Shown: in pieces, positions 47,779 to 61,367 of the stretch
How positions within the stretch are numbered: the stretch's first letter is position 1
How the letters are laid out: each line of letters opens with the position of its first letter
Source of the DNA: Marinobacter sp. BGYM27
GTDB lineage: Bacteria; Pseudomonadota; Gammaproteobacteria; Pseudomonadales; Oleiphilaceae
Assembly (NCBI GenBank): GCA_025153445.1
Contig: JANZNS010000002.1
Location: forward strand, 434,001 to 498,000
Length of the DNA: 64,000 nt
Reading direction: 5' to 3'
Made by a program: the position numbers and the translations under genes
The notes under the pieces: generated by a model
The model's database searches: none
What the model was told of the DNA's origin: nothing
What the model saw: the letters and a program-made list of their open reading frames with translations, nothing else

Positions 47779-48591
47779 ATGAGTCGTATTGAATCAAGAT
47801 TAAAGCAACTGAAAGGTCAGGGTCGCAAAGCGTTGATCCCGTATATCACGGCCGGCGATCCGCACCCTGATCACACTGTTGAGCTGATGCATACCCTGGT
47901 AGCTGCCGGCGCTGACATCATCGAGTTGGGGGTTCCGTTTTCGGATCCCATGGCGGACGGCCCGGTTATCGCCCTTGCTTGCGAGCGGGCGCTCGCTCAT
48001 AACACGTCGCTGCGGATGGTGCTGGAGATGGTTCGGCAATTCCGTGCTCAGGATAACGATACGCCTGTTGTGTTGATGGGATATCTGAACCCGATGGAAG
48101 CAATGGGCTATCAGACGTTTGTCACGGCTGCCAAAGATGCGGGGGTTGATGGTGTGCTGACGGTTGACCTGCCACCGGAAGAGGCGCTCGATATTGCCCC
48201 TATTTTTGCAGAGAGTGGGCTTGACCCAATCTTCCTGTTGGCGCCGACCACCACTGAAGACCGTATCCGGTCAATCAGCGAACACGCCTCCGGTTATATC
48301 TACTATGTTTCAGTCAAGGGTGTCACTGGCTCATCAAGCATTAACGTCGACGACGTTGGGGCTAAAGTAAATAGCATTCGTGCGTTGACTTCGGTGCCGG
48401 TCGGCGTTGGGTTTGGTATTCGTGATGCGGCGACGGCTGCGGCTGTAGGGCGGGTATCCGATGGTGTAATTGTCGGCAGCGTTCTGGTCGATACAATTGC
48501 CAATAATCAGGAGAACATTGAGGCGCTAAAGGCTGCACTCACTAATCTGCTGAGGCCTATGCGCGAAGCGCTGGATGAGGTTGCTTCCTGA
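47779..48591 (+). CDS. trpA: Tryptophan synthase alpha subunit
   Basis: TIM-barrel subunit that releases indole from indole-glycerol phosphate, 270 residues. The catalytic Glu lies in [16 protein letters not shown] and the Asp in [10 protein letters not shown]; the phosphate sites are SVKGVTGSS and GVGFGIRD. The trpF-trpB-trpA-accD order differs from P. aeruginosa, where trpBA lies elsewhere, but is common in other gammaproteobacteria. Confidence 0.97.
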   Translation: MSRIESRLKQLKGQGRKALIPYITAGDPHPDHTVELMHTLVAAGADIIELGVPFSDPMADGPVIALACERALAHNTSLRMVLEMVRQFRAQDNDTPVVLMGYLNPMEAMGYQTFVTAAKDAGVDGVLTVDLPPEEALDIAPIFAESGLDPIFLLAPTTTEDRIRSISEHASGYIYYVSVKGVTGSSSINVDDVGAKVNSIRALTSVPVGVGFGIRDAATAAAVGRVSDGVIVGSVLVDTIANNQENIEALKAALTNLLRPMREALDEVAS

Positions 48592-48645
48592 GCGAAACAG
48601 GGAAGTGCCGGAGCGCTAAACAGGATTGAATAACAGGATGACATC

Positions 48646-49587
48646 ATGAGTAACTGGCTGGATAAGATCATGCCGAGCATGATTCGCTCGGACTCCAAAC
48701 AGAGAACGAGCGTGCCAGAAGGGCTCTGGAAAAAATGCCCGAAGTGCGGTGCGTTTCTCTACAAACCCGAGCTGGACAAGAACCTTGATGTCTGTCCGAA
48801 GTGCGAGCACCACTTGCGGGTCTCAGCCCGCCGGCGTCTTGATATCTTTCTCGACGAAGACGGACGGGAAGAGATTGCGGCAGAGCTGGAGCCCTGGGAT
48901 CGCCTGAAGTTCAAAGACAGTAAGCGCTACAAAGAGCGCCTGGCCCAAAACCAGAAAGCGACGGGCGAAAAAGACGCCTTGATTGCGATGAAAGGCCGCA
49001 CGCTGGGCATCCCATTGGTTGCAGTGTCGTTTGAGTTTAACTTCCTCGGCGGTTCAATGGGTCAGGTGGTGGGCGAAAAATTTGTTCGCGCTGCCAACAT
49101 CGCGCTTGAAGAGCGCATACCGCTGGTCTGTTTTTCTGCCAGTGGCGGCGCCCGCATGCAGGAAGCGATTCTTTCGTTGATGCAGATGGCCAAGACCGCT
49201 GCGGTACTGGAGCGGATGAAACAGGAAGGTATTCCCTATATCTCTGTGCTGACGGACCCTGTTTTTGGTGGTGTTTCGGCGAGCCTTGCGATGCTGGGCG
49301 ATCTCAATATTGCCGAGCCATACGCGCTGATTGGTTTTGCCGGGCCCCGTGTTATTGAGCAGACCGTGCGTGAGAAGCTGCCAGAAGGTTTTCAGCGCAG
49401 TGAATTCCTGTTGGAGCATGGCGCGCTGGACATGATTGTCCACCGGCATGAGATGCGCTTCAAAATAGCGTCTGTACTTGCCAAGCTTACCGGTCAGGAC
49501 CAGCCTGAGGCGGAGGCAGCCATTGACCTTGAAGGCATCAAACCTGATCAGCCTGCACCGGAATCGACAGATGCCCCAGCGTCCTGA
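48646..49587 (+). CDS. accD: Acetyl-CoA carboxylase carboxyltransferase beta subunit
   Basis: Together with AccA moves the carboxyl group from biotin to acetyl-CoA, the committed step of fatty-acid synthesis. The 313 residues have the N-terminal zinc ribbon CPKCG...CPKCEHH and the carboxyltransferase core [31 protein letters not shown] and [11 protein letters not shown]. The last 17 bases overlap folC. Confidence 0.97.
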   Translation: MSNWLDKIMPSMIRSDSKQRTSVPEGLWKKCPKCGAFLYKPELDKNLDVCPKCEHHLRVSARRRLDIFLDEDGREEIAAELEPWDRLKFKDSKRYKERLAQNQKATGEKDALIAMKGRTLGIPLVAVSFEFNFLGGSMGQVVGEKFVRAANIALEERIPLVCFSASGGARMQEAILSLMQMAKTAAVLERMKQEGIPYISVLTDPVFGGVSASLAMLGDLNIAEPYALIGFAGPRVIEQTVREKLPEGFQRSEFLLEHGALDMIVHRHEMRFKIASVLAKLTGQDQPEAEAAIDLEGIKPDQPAPESTDAPAS

Positions 49588-50842
49588 GAAAGGAGCGGGG
49601 CTGGATCTCTGGCTGAGCTATCTCGAAGCACTTCATCCAACCGAAATAGACCTTGGGCTTGATCGTGTCCTGATGGTACTTCGCCGCCTGTTTCCACGGC
49701 GGCCCGAAGCGCGAATCATCACCATCGGCGGCACCAACGGAAAGGGCAGTACTGTCGCTGCGCTTGAGCGACTTCTGCTCGATTCGGGTCGGTCTGTTGG
49801 GGCTTACACCTCGCCGCACCTTTTGCGCTACAACGAACGCGTCCGGATTAATGGTACCGATGTTTCAGATGAGGTTCTGGTATCCGCCTTTGAAGCAGTT
49901 GAGCAGGCGCGCAAGAATGTCAGTCTGACCTATTTCGAGTTTGGCACACTGGCGGCATTTGTTGCGCTCGCCAATGCAGGTGTAGAAGACTGGATTCTGG
50001 AGGTAGGGCTCGGTGGTCGGCTGGATGCCGTGAACGTGCTGGATGCGGATCTTGCCATTCTCACATCCGTTGATCTCGATCATGTCGCCTGGCTCGGCAA
50101 TGACAGAGATACGATTGGGTTTGAAAAGGCAGGGATACTGCGACCAGATCAGGCTGCAATATATGCCGACGAAGATCCGCCACGATCAGTTTTACAGCAG
50201 GCCGCTGCCCAGCGTGTTCAGCTGAAACGCTACGGCATTGATTACCGCGTCGACAATCTCGGGGGCTCGACCCGATTTGTCAGCGAAGGAGGCAGTTGGC
50301 AGGCGACTTGGCCCACCAACCGCCTTCCGGTTAAAAGTCTGGCAGCTGCGGTGCAGGCCATGCGTATTCTGAGCCCGGAGACATCGTCCCCTCTGATTTC
50401 CGAATCTATCGGCAAGGTGGTGTTGGCTGGCCGCTTCGAGCAGCGCGGGACATCACCCCACGTGGTGCTGGATGTGGGACATAACCCCCATGCGGCCAGG
50501 TGGTTGAGTAGCCAGGTCCGCGAGCTCAACCTTTCAGGCAAAGTTCGCGCGGTGTATGCCTGCCTATCCGATAAGGACAGTGCGGGTGTCATGGCCGCTA
50601 TGGCCGAAGTGGTGGATAGTTGGTATATCACCTCACTGGATGTGCCGCGCAGTTTGCCGATTGATCAACTGCAGCAGATGGCGGGCTCGGTTCTTCCGGC
50701 TGGTTGCATCGTACAAACAGCCGACAACGTTGCCTCCGCTCTGCGGGCCGCAATCGCAGATGCCGGCGCCGACGACTGCGTGCTGGTTTTCGGTTCGTTT
50801 TATACCGTCGCCGAGGCGCAGAAGGCGCTCGCAGCACCCTGA
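49571..50842 (+). CDS. folC: Bifunctional dihydrofolate synthase / folylpolyglutamate synthase
   Basis: Adds glutamate to dihydropteroate and to tetrahydrofolate. From the ATG at 49571 it has 423 residues; the open frame extends into accD to 49478, but the upstream translation resembles no FolC N-terminus. Signatures: ATP loop [41 protein letters not shown] and [12 protein letters not shown]. accD-folC-dedD-cvpA-purF is the E. coli order. Confidence 0.95.
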   Translation: MPQRPEKGAGLDLWLSYLEALHPTEIDLGLDRVLMVLRRLFPRRPEARIITIGGTNGKGSTVAALERLLLDSGRSVGAYTSPHLLRYNERVRINGTDVSDEVLVSAFEAVEQARKNVSLTYFEFGTLAAFVALANAGVEDWILEVGLGGRLDAVNVLDADLAILTSVDLDHVAWLGNDRDTIGFEKAGILRPDQAAIYADEDPPRSVLQQAAAQRVQLKRYGIDYRVDNLGGSTRFVSEGGSWQATWPTNRLPVKSLAAAVQAMRILSPETSSPLISESIGKVVLAGRFEQRGTSPHVVLDVGHNPHAARWLSSQVRELNLSGKVRAVYACLSDKDSAGVMAAMAEVVDSWYITSLDVPRSLPIDQLQQMAGSVLPAGCIVQTADNVASALRAAIADAGADDCVLVFGSFYTVAEAQKALAAP

Positions 50843-50989
50843 TCGTGAGTGGCGAGTTTATGCCATTGAGTGTGCGAAAATGCGATAAGTATCTTAAAGT
50901 TCCGTCATTCTGTCGGCCCGCCTTTGTGTTCCTTACGCTGTGGCGGTAGTATCGCGACAGAATCCCCCGAACACAGAGGACAGCTTCCT

Positions 50990-51661
50990 GTGGATGGTTT
51001 GAAGCAGCGTATTGTTGGTGCCTTGGTCCTGGTTTCCCTGGCCGTAATTTTTGTTCCCATGCTTTTTGACGAACCGCATACAGAGCGGCAGTCCCGGGTC
51101 ATTGATCTGCCGGAAGAGCCCGCGTTCCCCTCGATGGACAACGAGGCGCCGCCTGAAATGGCAGACCCTGAAGTTACTGAGCCTGAAACAATGTCGGGCC
51201 AGATGCCTGAATCTGACCAGAAGGCTCCTGCCTATACCCTTCAAGAAGGCACTTCTGGAGCGCGCAACGTTGAGCCCGCTCCTGAGCCAGCGCCTGAAGT
51301 AAGTGAGCCGGAACCCGAGACTGCTCCAGCAGTCGCAGCCCCGGCGCCATCACCGGCACCTGCCGCAGAAAGCAAGCCAGAGCCTGCTCCTGAGAAAGAC
51401 CCCCAATACTCGAAAGTGCTCGAGGGCGCCTGGCTGGTTCAGCTCGGCAGCTTCGGTAATGCTGACAACGCAAAGCGCCTGCGCGATAAGGTCAGAGAGC
51501 AGGGGTACGATGCTTATATTCAGTCAGTTGATCGCGAGGGAGCCAGTTTGTCCCGCGTCTTTTCCGGCCCGTTTGCGAGCGAGGATGACGCCCGTTCAGC
51601 TAAAGCCAAACTTGATAAATCGTTCTCGCTTAACAGTCTTGTGACGTCGGGTGGCAAGTAG
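50990..51661 (+). CDS. dedD: DedD-like SPOR-domain cell-division protein
   Basis: A 223-residue bitopic inner-membrane protein: short cytoplasmic DGLKQR, one membrane helix (about 8-24), a Pro/Glu/Ala-rich periplasmic linker and a C-terminal SPOR domain (about 147-223, WLVQLGSFGNADNAKRLRDK) that binds denuded septal peptidoglycan. The frame opens at 50870, but GAGGA at 50976-50980 nine bases before the GTG at 50990, and the family start, favour 50990. Confidence 0.88.
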   Translation: MDGLKQRIVGALVLVSLAVIFVPMLFDEPHTERQSRVIDLPEEPAFPSMDNEAPPEMADPEVTEPETMSGQMPESDQKAPAYTLQEGTSGARNVEPAPEPAPEVSEPEPETAPAVAAPAPSPAPAAESKPEPAPEKDPQYSKVLEGAWLVQLGSFGNADNAKRLRDKVREQGYDAYIQSVDREGASLSRVFSGPFASEDDARSAKAKLDKSFSLNSLVTSGGK

Positions 51662-51814
51662 CCACTCGCTTTGATATGAAAAGCCGTTTCTGCTGAATTG
51701 CAACTCGACTTGATTGGTGATGCCTAATCACAGCATCTGTCTGTGTTCAAGGTATAGTGTGTCCCGGTTTCCTGATAGAATCCGCGCTTCTGAATTTGTC
51801 TGCTGAGTAGCTCC

Positions 51815-52381
51815 ATGGATGCGTTGATCTGGATTGACTGGGTAATTATTACCATCATTGCCATATCAACCCTGATTAGCCTGAAAAGAGGGTTTGTCAG
51901 GGAAGCCCTTTCTCTTGTGACCTGGGTTGGCGCATTCATTATCGCCCGTACCTTTCACCCACAAATGCAGTCCCTTCTTGAAAGTACCGTTGAAACACCA
52001 CTGGTGCGCTTGGTGGCGGCGTTTGCGATCCTGTTTTTTGGTACTCTTATAGTGGGCGCGGTTATTAATAACCTGATTGGTCAGCTGATCAAGGCTTCTG
52101 GCCTGTCAGCCACGGATCGGGTTCTGGGAATGGTTTTTGGCCTGTTGCGAGGACTGATTGTCGTCGTGGTCGCCATTGCCCTGGTCCGGTATACACCCTT
52201 GTCACGCGATACCTGGTGGCAGGAGTCGGTCATGATTGACCGGCTTGCAGTAGTTGAACAATGGTCCCGGCGTACGTTCGGGGATGAGTTTGAGCGTTTT
52301 CTTGGTCCGGCTGAAGAGTCTGTACAGACTGCCAGGCAGGTTTCCAAGGGCGCAAATGTTATTTCTGACCTGGAGAAGTAA
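51815..52381 (+). CDS. cvpA: CvpA family membrane protein
   Basis: A 188-residue inner-membrane protein with four hydrophobic segments in the first 125 residues (WVIITIIAISTLISLKRGFV, LVTWVGAFIIA, LVRLVAAFAILFFGTLIVG, VLGMVFGLLRGLIVVVV) and a soluble tail. The E. coli homologue is needed for colicin V production and tolerates envelope stress. Six bases separate it from purF, the usual partner. Confidence 0.93.
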   Translation: MDALIWIDWVIITIIAISTLISLKRGFVREALSLVTWVGAFIIARTFHPQMQSLLESTVETPLVRLVAAFAILFFGTLIVGAVINNLIGQLIKASGLSATDRVLGMVFGLLRGLIVVVVAIALVRYTPLSRDTWWQESVMIDRLAVVEQWSRRTFGDEFERFLGPAEESVQTARQVSKGANVISDLEK

Positions 52382-52387
52382 ACACGC

Positions 52388-53911
52388 ATGTGTGGCATTG
52401 TCGGTATCGTAAGCACCTCAAACGTCAATCAGACGCTGTATGATGCATTGACGGTTCTTCAGCACCGGGGCCAGGACGCGGCCGGCATCGTAACCTTTCA
52501 GGATGACCGGTTTTATCTGCGCAAGGACAACGGGCTGGTGAGGGATGTATTCCGCACCCGGCACATGCGTCGTCTGGTAGGGAACGTCGGCATCGGCCAT
52601 GTGCGCTATCCGACCGCAGGCAGTGCAAGCTCTGCCGAGGCGCAGCCGTTTTATGTCAACAGCCCTTACGGCATTACGCTGGCCCATAACGGGAATCTGA
52701 CCAATGCGGATGAGCTGAGTCGGGATCTGTTCCGCACGGATCTTCGCCATATCAATACCAACTCTGATTCCGAAGTCCTGCTCAACGTGTTCGCGCACGA
52801 GCTTCAGAAACAGGGCAAGCTGGATCCGACCAAAGACGAGATCTTTGCTGCAGTCAGTGCCGTGCATGACCGTTGTAAGGGCGCTTATGCCGCCATCGCG
52901 ATGATTACCGGTTACGGTATCGTTGGATTCCGGGATCCTAATGGTATTCGGCCCGCCTGTTACGGCGTGAGGGAAACCGAAGCCGGTACGGAATACATGA
53001 TTGCCTCTGAAAGTGTCGCACTCAATGCTGCGGGCTTCCGTCTGGTGCGGGATATAGCACCGGGCGAAGCGGTTTATATCGAAACCGATGGCACCATTTA
53101 CACACAGCAGTGCGCTGAAAAACCACACCTGGTCCCCTGTATTTTCGAGCATGTCTATTTTGCGCGCCCGGACACCATTCTGGACAAGGTGTCGGTGTAC
53201 AAGGCTCGCTTACGGATGGGGGAAACCCTTGCAGACAAAGTGCTGAGGGAACGCCCGGATCATGATATTGACGTGGTCATACCGATTCCCGATACGAGCC
53301 GAACCTCTGCGATGCAGATGGCACACCGACTGGGAGTGAAATTCAGGGAAGGGTTTATCAAGAATCGCTATATCGGCCGTACCTTTATCATGCCCGGCCA
53401 GACACTGCGCAAAAAATCGGTACGCCAGAAACTGAATCCGATTGATCTCGAGTTCCGGGACAAGAACGTCATGCTGGTCGACGATTCAATCGTTCGCGGC
53501 ACCACCTGTGAGGAAATCGTACAGATGGCCAGGGATGCGGGGGCCCGTCGTGTTTACTTCGCATCAGCTGCGCCTCCGGTGCGCTATCCCAACGTTTACG
53601 GCATTGATATGCCGGCCGCCAATGAGCTGATTGCTCATGACCGTTCGGTAGAGGAAATCCGGACCTTGATTGGCGCTGACTGGCTTGTCTATCAGGATCT
53701 TGAAGACCTTATTGCTTGCGTGAATGACGTGAATCCTGAAATCGAGGGATGGGAGTGCTCGGTTTTTGATGGCAAGTACATCACCGGCGATATTGATGCT
53801 GCTTATCTGAGTAATCTTGAGAATCAGCGCAGTGATGCCAAAAAGCAGCAGAAATCGCCCGGTGCGACGACTGAAAACGGAATTATTGATCTTCACAATG
53901 ACGACGACTGA
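52388..53911 (+). CDS. purF: Amidophosphoribosyltransferase
   Basis: First committed step of purine synthesis: PRPP plus glutamine gives phosphoribosylamine. The protein of 507 residues begins MCGIVGIVS, with the glutaminase nucleophile Cys at position 2 exposed after Met removal. [26 protein letters not shown] and the PRPP loop [13 protein letters not shown] (about 359-371) are all intact. GGAG in the end of cvpA serves as ribosome site. Confidence 0.97.
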   Translation: MCGIVGIVSTSNVNQTLYDALTVLQHRGQDAAGIVTFQDDRFYLRKDNGLVRDVFRTRHMRRLVGNVGIGHVRYPTAGSASSAEAQPFYVNSPYGITLAHNGNLTNADELSRDLFRTDLRHINTNSDSEVLLNVFAHELQKQGKLDPTKDEIFAAVSAVHDRCKGAYAAIAMITGYGIVGFRDPNGIRPACYGVRETEAGTEYMIASESVALNAAGFRLVRDIAPGEAVYIETDGTIYTQQCAEKPHLVPCIFEHVYFARPDTILDKVSVYKARLRMGETLADKVLRERPDHDIDVVIPIPDTSRTSAMQMAHRLGVKFREGFIKNRYIGRTFIMPGQTLRKKSVRQKLNPIDLEFRDKNVMLVDDSIVRGTTCEEIVQMARDAGARRVYFASAAPPVRYPNVYGIDMPAANELIAHDRSVEEIRTLIGADWLVYQDLEDLIACVNDVNPEIEGWECSVFDGKYITGDIDAAYLSNLENQRSDAKKQQKSPGATTENGIIDLHNDDD

Positions 53912-53929
53912 TATTGGGAGCGAGTGCAT

Positions 53930-55153
53930 ATGACCCGGGTTCGCGACGAGCATGTACTGATTCCCGAATCTGATCTTGAGGGTGTATCGGTTGATACGCT
54001 TGCCGTCAGGGCAGGTCAGATCCGCACAGACCAGCTTGAACATAGCGACGCTATTTTCCCGACGTCGAGTTTTGTCTATGGCAGCGCGGCGCAGGCCGCT
54101 GCGCGTTTTGGTGGCGACGAGCCGGGTAACATCTACTCCCGCTTTACCAATCCGTCAGTGCAGGCGTTCGAAGCCCGTATCGCTGCGATGGAGGGCGGCG
54201 AACGTGCGGTAGCCACGGCCTCAGGTATGGCCGCGATTCTCAGCACCTGTATGGCATTGTTGCAGCAAGGGGATCATGTCGTGTGTTCCCGAGGGGTTTT
54301 TGGAACAACCAATGTGCTGTTCCAGAAATTCCTTGCTAAATTCGGTGTTGAAACTACCTTCGTCTCGCTGACCGATCTCGATGCCTGGAAGGCGGCAGTG
54401 AGCGATAGCACCCGTTTGCTGTTTATTGAAACGCCGTCCAATCCGCTCAGTGAAGTCGCTGATATGCAGGCGCTCGCAGATCTTGCACACCAGCATGACG
54501 CATTGTTTGTAGTGGATAACTGTTTCTGCACACCCGTACTCCAGCGGCCTTTTGAATTTGGTGCAGATATAGTGGTGCATTCGGCGACCAAGTATCTTGA
54601 TGGGCAAGGGCGTTGCATTGGCGGCGTTGTCGTCGGGCCGAACAAGTTGATGGATGAAGTTTACGGCTTCTTGCGATCAGCAGGGCCAACAATGAGTCCG
54701 TTTAATGCCTGGGTGTTCCATAAGGGTCTGGAAACCTTACCGATCCGTATGCGTGCTCACTGCGAGAATGCGTTAGAGTTGGCCCGTTGGCTTGAGGCTC
54801 GGCCAGAGGTGGAGCGCGTGTACTACTCCGGTCTTGAATCGCACCCACAACACGAGCTGGCAAAGAAGCAGCAAAGTGGTTTTGGCGGGGTGCTGGCGTT
54901 TCAGGTGAGGGGAGGGCGCGAAGCTGCCTGGTCAGTGATTGACGCGACACAGATTATCTCGATCACCGCCAACCTCGGTGATGTGAAGACGACGATTACG
55001 CATCCGGAGACGACCACGCATGGGCGCCTCTCTCCCGAGGATAAAGTGAGCGCAGGTATAACAGAAAACCTGATCCGGGTTTCCGTTGGTATTGAGGCGA
55101 TAGATGACCTCAAGGCCGATCTGGCTCGTGGTCTGGATGCGCTGGCCCGATAA
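53930..55153 (+). CDS. metZ: O-succinylhomoserine sulfhydrylase
   Basis: PLP enzyme of direct sulfhydrylation, making homocysteine from O-succinylhomoserine and sulfide. Its 407 residues match P. aeruginosa MetZ throughout: SDLEGVSVDTLAVRAGQ, YSRFTNPSVQAFE, the PLP lysine in HSATKYLDGQGR, GFLRSAGPTMSPFNAW and SITANLGDVKTTITHP. ATG 53930 with GGGAG upstream is preferred over the GTG six bases earlier. It uses sulfide from the CysH pathway and lies next to purF as in Pseudomonas. Confidence 0.95.
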   Translation: MTRVRDEHVLIPESDLEGVSVDTLAVRAGQIRTDQLEHSDAIFPTSSFVYGSAAQAAARFGGDEPGNIYSRFTNPSVQAFEARIAAMEGGERAVATASGMAAILSTCMALLQQGDHVVCSRGVFGTTNVLFQKFLAKFGVETTFVSLTDLDAWKAAVSDSTRLLFIETPSNPLSEVADMQALADLAHQHDALFVVDNCFCTPVLQRPFEFGADIVVHSATKYLDGQGRCIGGVVVGPNKLMDEVYGFLRSAGPTMSPFNAWVFHKGLETLPIRMRAHCENALELARWLEARPEVERVYYSGLESHPQHELAKKQQSGFGGVLAFQVRGGREAAWSVIDATQIISITANLGDVKTTITHPETTTHGRLSPEDKVSAGITENLIRVSVGIEAIDDLKADLARGLDALAR

Positions 55154-55209
55154 GGGCTTAACGGTAAAGTCATAACAAGCCTGCTCGGCAATCGAGCCAA
55201 AGCGAGTCC

Positions 55210-57825
55210 ATGTCAGAACGCAAAAAGACGAATCAAGGCAAAGAAAAGCAGTTAACGGCCAAGCAGCAACGGTTTCAGAAGCTGCTTGCTCAGGGTGGCC
55301 GCGAGGGCGCGCTGATCACACTGGTCGTGCTGTGCATTTATCTTTTGATGGCGCTGACCTCCTATAGCGCCAGCGATCCCGGCTGGGCGAGTGTTGGTCA
55401 CGATGTCAGTAGCGTCGCAAACTATGCGGGCCGCACGGGAGCCTGGGTTGCCAGTTTGCTGATCGATTTCTTCGGTCAGGTCGGGTACCTGTTTCCTGTC
55501 ATGGTCGGCTTCTACGCCTATTTATTGATCCGTCACCGCAACGAATCCCTAGATTTGCACTGGCCGCTTTTCGGGCTGCGTTTCGGCGGATTTTTGCTGA
55601 TTCTGCTGAGCGCAACAAGCCTGTTGTCGCTTTACTCCATCCTCGGTTTTGATAGCAGTTCCGGTGGTGTGTTGGGAGCTGAAGTCTCTGAAGCGATGGT
55701 GAGCGCGTTCAATTTACCCGCGGCAACGCTGATTCTGGTTGCGATTTTTCTTTTCGCATTGACGGTCTTTTCGGGGCTCTCCTGGTTCCGGGTAATGGAC
55801 CTGTTGGGCGGCAGTACACTGAGGCTTTCCGAATGGCTTAAAGCGCGTTTTAGCGGCAATGCAGACGATGAAGCCTATGACGAACCCGCCGCAGCCAATC
55901 GAAAACCCGAGCCCGCAAAACCGTCACGGCCAGAGCCGCCGCTGATCAACTCCCGGGTCGAAAGTGACGACGAAGAGGGCGGCAGGGAGCGTTTTGGCTG
56001 GATCAAATCGTTGTTCCGGCGCTCGCCAAAGACGGATGGAGCCTACCCGGTCTTGCCTCGCATGGAGCCAAGTGTTGACGGGCTTGCTGCTGACGATAGT
56101 TTTGAGTCATCAAATATCGGAGGCTTTTCGGCAACCGAGCCGGAGGACGCACGACCTGCTCCTCGTGCTCGCGCACCTCAAACAGAGGCCAAAACCACGC
56201 GCCCGGCTTCGGCAGAGACTGAAGCCAAATCTGTGCGCATTTCGCCTTTCAAGCGAAAAGAAGAGTCTGGCAAGCCAAAAGACAAAAACAGCCAGCCGTC
56301 GCTGTTCGACGATATGGAGTGTGTCATTCCTCCGATCACACTGCTTGATCCGCCGGATACCAACAAGAAGAGTGGCTATTCAACGGAAGCGCTCGAGCAT
56401 ATGTCCCGGTTGGTTGAGGAGAAGCTGTCTGACTTCGGCGTCAGCGTGGAAGTTGTCGAGGTAAATCCCGGTCCGGTTATTACCCGGTTCGAAATCAAAC
56501 CTGCGGCAGGGGTCAAGGTCAGTCGCATCTCTAATCTCGCAAAAGACCTGGCACGATCGCTCGCTGTTATCAGCGTTCGGGTTGTAGAGGTGATTCCGGG
56601 CAAGTCGGTTGTAGGGATAGAGATTCCCAACGAAGAGCGGGAAATTGTGCGCCTTCGGGAAGTGCTGGCTTCCCAGGCATTCCAGGAACCTTCATCTCCG
56701 TTAACGCTGGCGCTGGGCAACGACATCGGTGGCAATCCGATGACTGCAAACCTTGGCAAAATGCCGCACCTGCTGGTAGCCGGTACGACAGGCTCGGGTA
56801 AGTCGGTGGGTGTGAACGCCATGATTCTGAGCATTCTGTTAAAGGCCACGCCTGATGAAGTGCGTTTCATCATGGTGGATCCGAAAATGCTCGAGTTGAG
56901 CATTTATGACGGTATCCCGCATTTGCTGGCGCCGGTAGTGACCGACATGAAAGAGGCCGCAAACGGGCTGCGCTGGTGTGTTGCCGAGATGGAGCGCCGA
57001 TATCGTCTGATGGCTCAATTGGGCGTTCGTAACCTTGCGGGCTTCAACCGCAAAGTTAAAGACGCCGCAGCTGCCGGTGAACCGATTCTTGATCCGCTGT
57101 GGAAGCCGGACGAATATCTGGATAACGATGAGCAATCCCGACCAGAGCTGGAAAGTTTACCGTTCATCGTAGTGGTGATTGACGAGTTTGCCGACATGAT
57201 GATGATTGTTGGCAAAAAAGTTGAGGAACTGATTGCCCGCATCGCGCAAAAGGCCCGGGCAGCCGGTATCCACCTTATTCTGGCAACGCAGCGCCCATCG
57301 GTGGATGTGATTACCGGCTTGATCAAGGCCAATATTCCGACCCGTATTTCTTTCTCTGTGCAGTCGAAAATCGATTCGAGGACGGTTCTTGACCAGGGCG
57401 GTGCCGAGCAGCTGCTGGGGCACGGTGACATGCTGTATCTGCCACCCGGCTCAGGACTGCCGGTACGGGTCCACGGCGCCTTCGTCGATGACGATGAAGT
57501 GCATCGCGTCGTTAATGCCTGGAAGGAGCGCGGTGAGCCGGTATATGTCGATGACGTACTGAATGGGGCTGAAGGTGAAAGCCTTCCCGGTGTGCCCAGT
57601 TTGTCGGACGGTGGCGACAGCGAAGGTGACTCGCTGTTTGATGAGGCTGTGGCTTTCGTAACAGAAGGGCGCCGGGTGTCGATTTCTTCGGTCCAGCGCA
57701 AGTTCAAGATTGGTTATAACCGCGCCGCTAACCTCGTCGAAGCCATGGAAGCTTCCGGTGTGGTCAGTTCGGCCGGCAATAATGGCGCCAGGGAAGTTTT
57801 GGCGTCACCACCCCCGCGAGATTAG
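55210..57825 (+). CDS. ftsK: DNA translocase FtsK
   Basis: Septal DNA pump that clears chromosomes and activates XerCD at dif. At 871 residues it lacks the very long linker of E. coli FtsK (1329). Order: four membrane helices (about 35-195), a charged linker (about 215-380), the alpha/beta RecA-like motor with Walker [15 protein letters not shown] (about 520-533) and Walker [10 protein letters not shown] (about 655), and the C-terminal gamma winged helix (about 808-871) that reads KOPS sites. Confidence 0.96.
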   Translation: MSERKKTNQGKEKQLTAKQQRFQKLLAQGGREGALITLVVLCIYLLMALTSYSASDPGWASVGHDVSSVANYAGRTGAWVASLLIDFFGQVGYLFPVMVGFYAYLLIRHRNESLDLHWPLFGLRFGGFLLILLSATSLLSLYSILGFDSSSGGVLGAEVSEAMVSAFNLPAATLILVAIFLFALTVFSGLSWFRVMDLLGGSTLRLSEWLKARFSGNADDEAYDEPAAANRKPEPAKPSRPEPPLINSRVESDDEEGGRERFGWIKSLFRRSPKTDGAYPVLPRMEPSVDGLAADDSFESSNIGGFSATEPEDARPAPRARAPQTEAKTTRPASAETEAKSVRISPFKRKEESGKPKDKNSQPSLFDDMECVIPPITLLDPPDTNKKSGYSTEALEHMSRLVEEKLSDFGVSVEVVEVNPGPVITRFEIKPAAGVKVSRISNLAKDLARSLAVISVRVVEVIPGKSVVGIEIPNEEREIVRLREVLASQAFQEPSSPLTLALGNDIGGNPMTANLGKMPHLLVAGTTGSGKSVGVNAMILSILLKATPDEVRFIMVDPKMLELSIYDGIPHLLAPVVTDMKEAANGLRWCVAEMERRYRLMAQLGVRNLAGFNRKVKDAAAAGEPILDPLWKPDEYLDNDEQSRPELESLPFIVVVIDEFADMMMIVGKKVEELIARIAQKARAAGIHLILATQRPSVDVITGLIKANIPTRISFSVQSKIDSRTVLDQGGAEQLLGHGDMLYLPPGSGLPVRVHGAFVDDDEVHRVVNAWKERGEPVYVDDVLNGAEGESLPGVPSLSDGGDSEGDSLFDEAVAFVTEGRRVSISSVQRKFKIGYNRAANLVEAMEASGVVSSAGNNGAREVLASPPPRD

Positions 57826-57839
57826 GAGTAGATTCACGA

Positions 57840-58490
57840 ATGAAACGTTCCCTGAGACTGTGGTTGGTTATGTTGTCCTCCCTGATGTTGTCATGGGCTG
57901 GCGTCGCAGCAGCCGAAGGCGGAAAGGATGCGACAGCCAGACTGGCGGAAAAACTCGCAACTTATCGAACCTTCCAGGCAGATTTTATCCAGGTCGTTGT
58001 CGATGGCGGTGGTGACAAGGTTCAGGAAACCCGTGGCAGCCTGAAAGCGAAACGCCCCGGGCTGTTCTACTGGAAATCCGAGCAACCCTTTGCTCAGACT
58101 ATCGCGGCGGATGGCAAGAACGTCGAGGTTTATGATCCGGATCTTGAGCAAGTCACGGTAAAACCGATGGATTCCCAGATGAGCTCAACACCGGCCTTGC
58201 TGCTTAGCGGCGAAGTCAGCAACCTTGCCGAAGCCTACAATGTCACTGAGAAAGTCAGTGATAAGGGCTATGACGAGTATGTGCTTGAGCCCAAGAACTC
58301 TGATTCCTTGTTTGTTTCGCTGCGTCTGCGATTCCGCGATGGCTCGCTGTCCGATATGCGCTTGCGGGATTCGCTGGGGCAGATCAGCATTCTCAGTTTT
58401 CAGGACGTCAAAGTGAATGAAGCGGTCGCTGACAGCGTGTTCAAACTCGAATATCCTGATTCAGTGGATGTTATTTCGAGCAAGAATTAA
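57840..58490 (+). CDS. lolA: Outer-membrane lipoprotein carrier protein LolA
   Basis: Periplasmic chaperone that ferries lipoproteins from LolCDE to LolB. It has 216 residues, with a signal peptide ending near VAAAEG. Mature landmarks are [29 protein letters not shown] and the [12 protein letters not shown] strand. GGAG precedes the ATG. The last base of its stop is the first base of the rarA ATG (TAATG). Confidence 0.95.
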   Translation: MKRSLRLWLVMLSSLMLSWAGVAAAEGGKDATARLAEKLATYRTFQADFIQVVVDGGGDKVQETRGSLKAKRPGLFYWKSEQPFAQTIAADGKNVEVYDPDLEQVTVKPMDSQMSSTPALLLSGEVSNLAEAYNVTEKVSDKGYDEYVLEPKNSDSLFVSLRLRFRDGSLSDMRLRDSLGQISILSFQDVKVNEAVADSVFKLEYPDSVDVISSKN

Positions 58491-59851
58491 TGCAGGAAGG
58501 CCTGTTTGAAGAGCGCCGCGGCTATGAGCCGCTGGCGGCTCGCATGCGACCCAGACAATTGTCTGACTATGCCGGGCAGCAGCATCTTGTGGGCCCGGGC
58601 AAACCGCTGAGAAAAGCGGTTGAGGATGGTCAGCTACACTCAATGATTCTCTGGGGCCCGCCCGGGGTTGGCAAAACCACGTTTGCCAAACTGCTCGCCG
58701 ATACGGCTGACACGGCCTTCGAAAGCCTTTCGGCAGTGCTTAGTGGCGTTAAGGATATTCGCGCCGCAGTAGAGCGCGCGCGCAACCGGCAGCAAGTCGA
58801 GGGGCGCGATACCCTGCTGTTTGTCGATGAAGTGCATCGATTCAACAAGAGTCAGCAGGATGCGTTCCTGCCTCATATCGAAGACGGCACCGTGATCTTC
58901 GTTGGCGCTACGACAGAAAATCCCTCCTTTGAACTCAACAGCGCCTTGCTCTCCCGAACCCGGGTTTATGTACTCAAAAATCTCGAGAAGCCGGATCTTA
59001 TCGGTCTGATGCAGAGAGCACTGGCCGACCCCGAGGGGCTGAAAGACAAACTTGTCGTGCCTGCGGAGCTGCTCGATATCATTGCCACGTCCGCCAACGG
59101 CGATGCGCGCCGGTCATTGAATACCCTTGAAATTGCAGCTGATCTGGCGGAGCCCGCTGCAGAAGGTGACGTTCCCGAGCTGACAGAGGACGTATTGCAG
59201 CAGGTAATGCAGTCCAGCTTGCGCCGGTTTGATAAACACGGTGACGTCTTTTACGATCAGATTTCAGCCTTGCATAAGTCTGTTCGGGGCTCCGATCCCG
59301 ATGCTTCGCTGTACTGGATGTGCCGAATGCTCGATGGCGGTTGCGACCCTGTCTATGTTGCCCGCCGCCTGGTCAGAATCGCAAGCGAAGACATCGGCAA
59401 TGCCGATCCGCGGGCGCTTCGGCTTAGCCTGGACGCATGGGATATACAGGAGCGACTAGGGTCACCTGAGGGCGAGTTGGCGCTGGCACAAGCGGTGACC
59501 TATCTCGCGCTCGCGCCCAAGAGCAATGCGGTTTACAGCGCCTTTAACCGATGCATGGCAGATATTCGCGAGCAACCCGATTACGAGGTGCCTGTTCATA
59601 TCCGAAATGCACCGACCTCGCTGATGAAAACGATGGGGCATGGCAAAGAATACCGCTACGCCCATGACGAGCCTGAAGCTTTCGCTGCAGGAGAGGCCTA
59701 TCTGCCTGAGCCTATCGCGAACACCCGCTATTACGAGCCGGTTCGTCGGGGCCTTGAGATTCGCCTCAGCGAAAAGCGGGAGCGGCTTGATGTCTGGAAC
59801 AGGGAAAGCGCAGTGCAGCGCTATCCGTCTTCACCGCATGATCCTGATTGA
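58490..59851 (+). CDS. rarA: Replication-associated recombination protein RarA
   Basis: AAA ATPase of the clamp-loader-like RarA/MgsA/WRNIP1 family, acting at stalled forks. The 453 residues show [20 protein letters not shown]-loop GPPGVGKT (56-63), [30 protein letters not shown] and the tetramerisation end with [10 protein letters not shown]. It is coupled to lolA by overlap, as in Pseudomonas. Confidence 0.96.
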   Translation: MQEGLFEERRGYEPLAARMRPRQLSDYAGQQHLVGPGKPLRKAVEDGQLHSMILWGPPGVGKTTFAKLLADTADTAFESLSAVLSGVKDIRAAVERARNRQQVEGRDTLLFVDEVHRFNKSQQDAFLPHIEDGTVIFVGATTENPSFELNSALLSRTRVYVLKNLEKPDLIGLMQRALADPEGLKDKLVVPAELLDIIATSANGDARRSLNTLEIAADLAEPAAEGDVPELTEDVLQQVMQSSLRRFDKHGDVFYDQISALHKSVRGSDPDASLYWMCRMLDGGCDPVYVARRLVRIASEDIGNADPRALRLSLDAWDIQERLGSPEGELALAQAVTYLALAPKSNAVYSAFNRCMADIREQPDYEVPVHIRNAPTSLMKTMGHGKEYRYAHDEPEAFAAGEAYLPEPIANTRYYEPVRRGLEIRLSEKRERLDVWNRESAVQRYPSSPHDPD

Positions 59852-60014
59852 AGCTGTTTTGCCTCCAGGCTTCGCTGGTCATATAACAGTGTTTTTGCGC
59901 TTTTTTGCTTCTCACCACACAATAAATCCGCGCTCCACGGCTTGCATCGGTGGTACAGGGATTTCGTGACGGTATACTATGCGCAAGCCCAACAACTGCA
60001 CTGCGACGTTGTAG

Positions 60015-61331
<1,317 letters not shown>

Positions 61332-61367
61332 GGCATCCCGGCCTGAGCGCAGTATAAGGAGCATGAT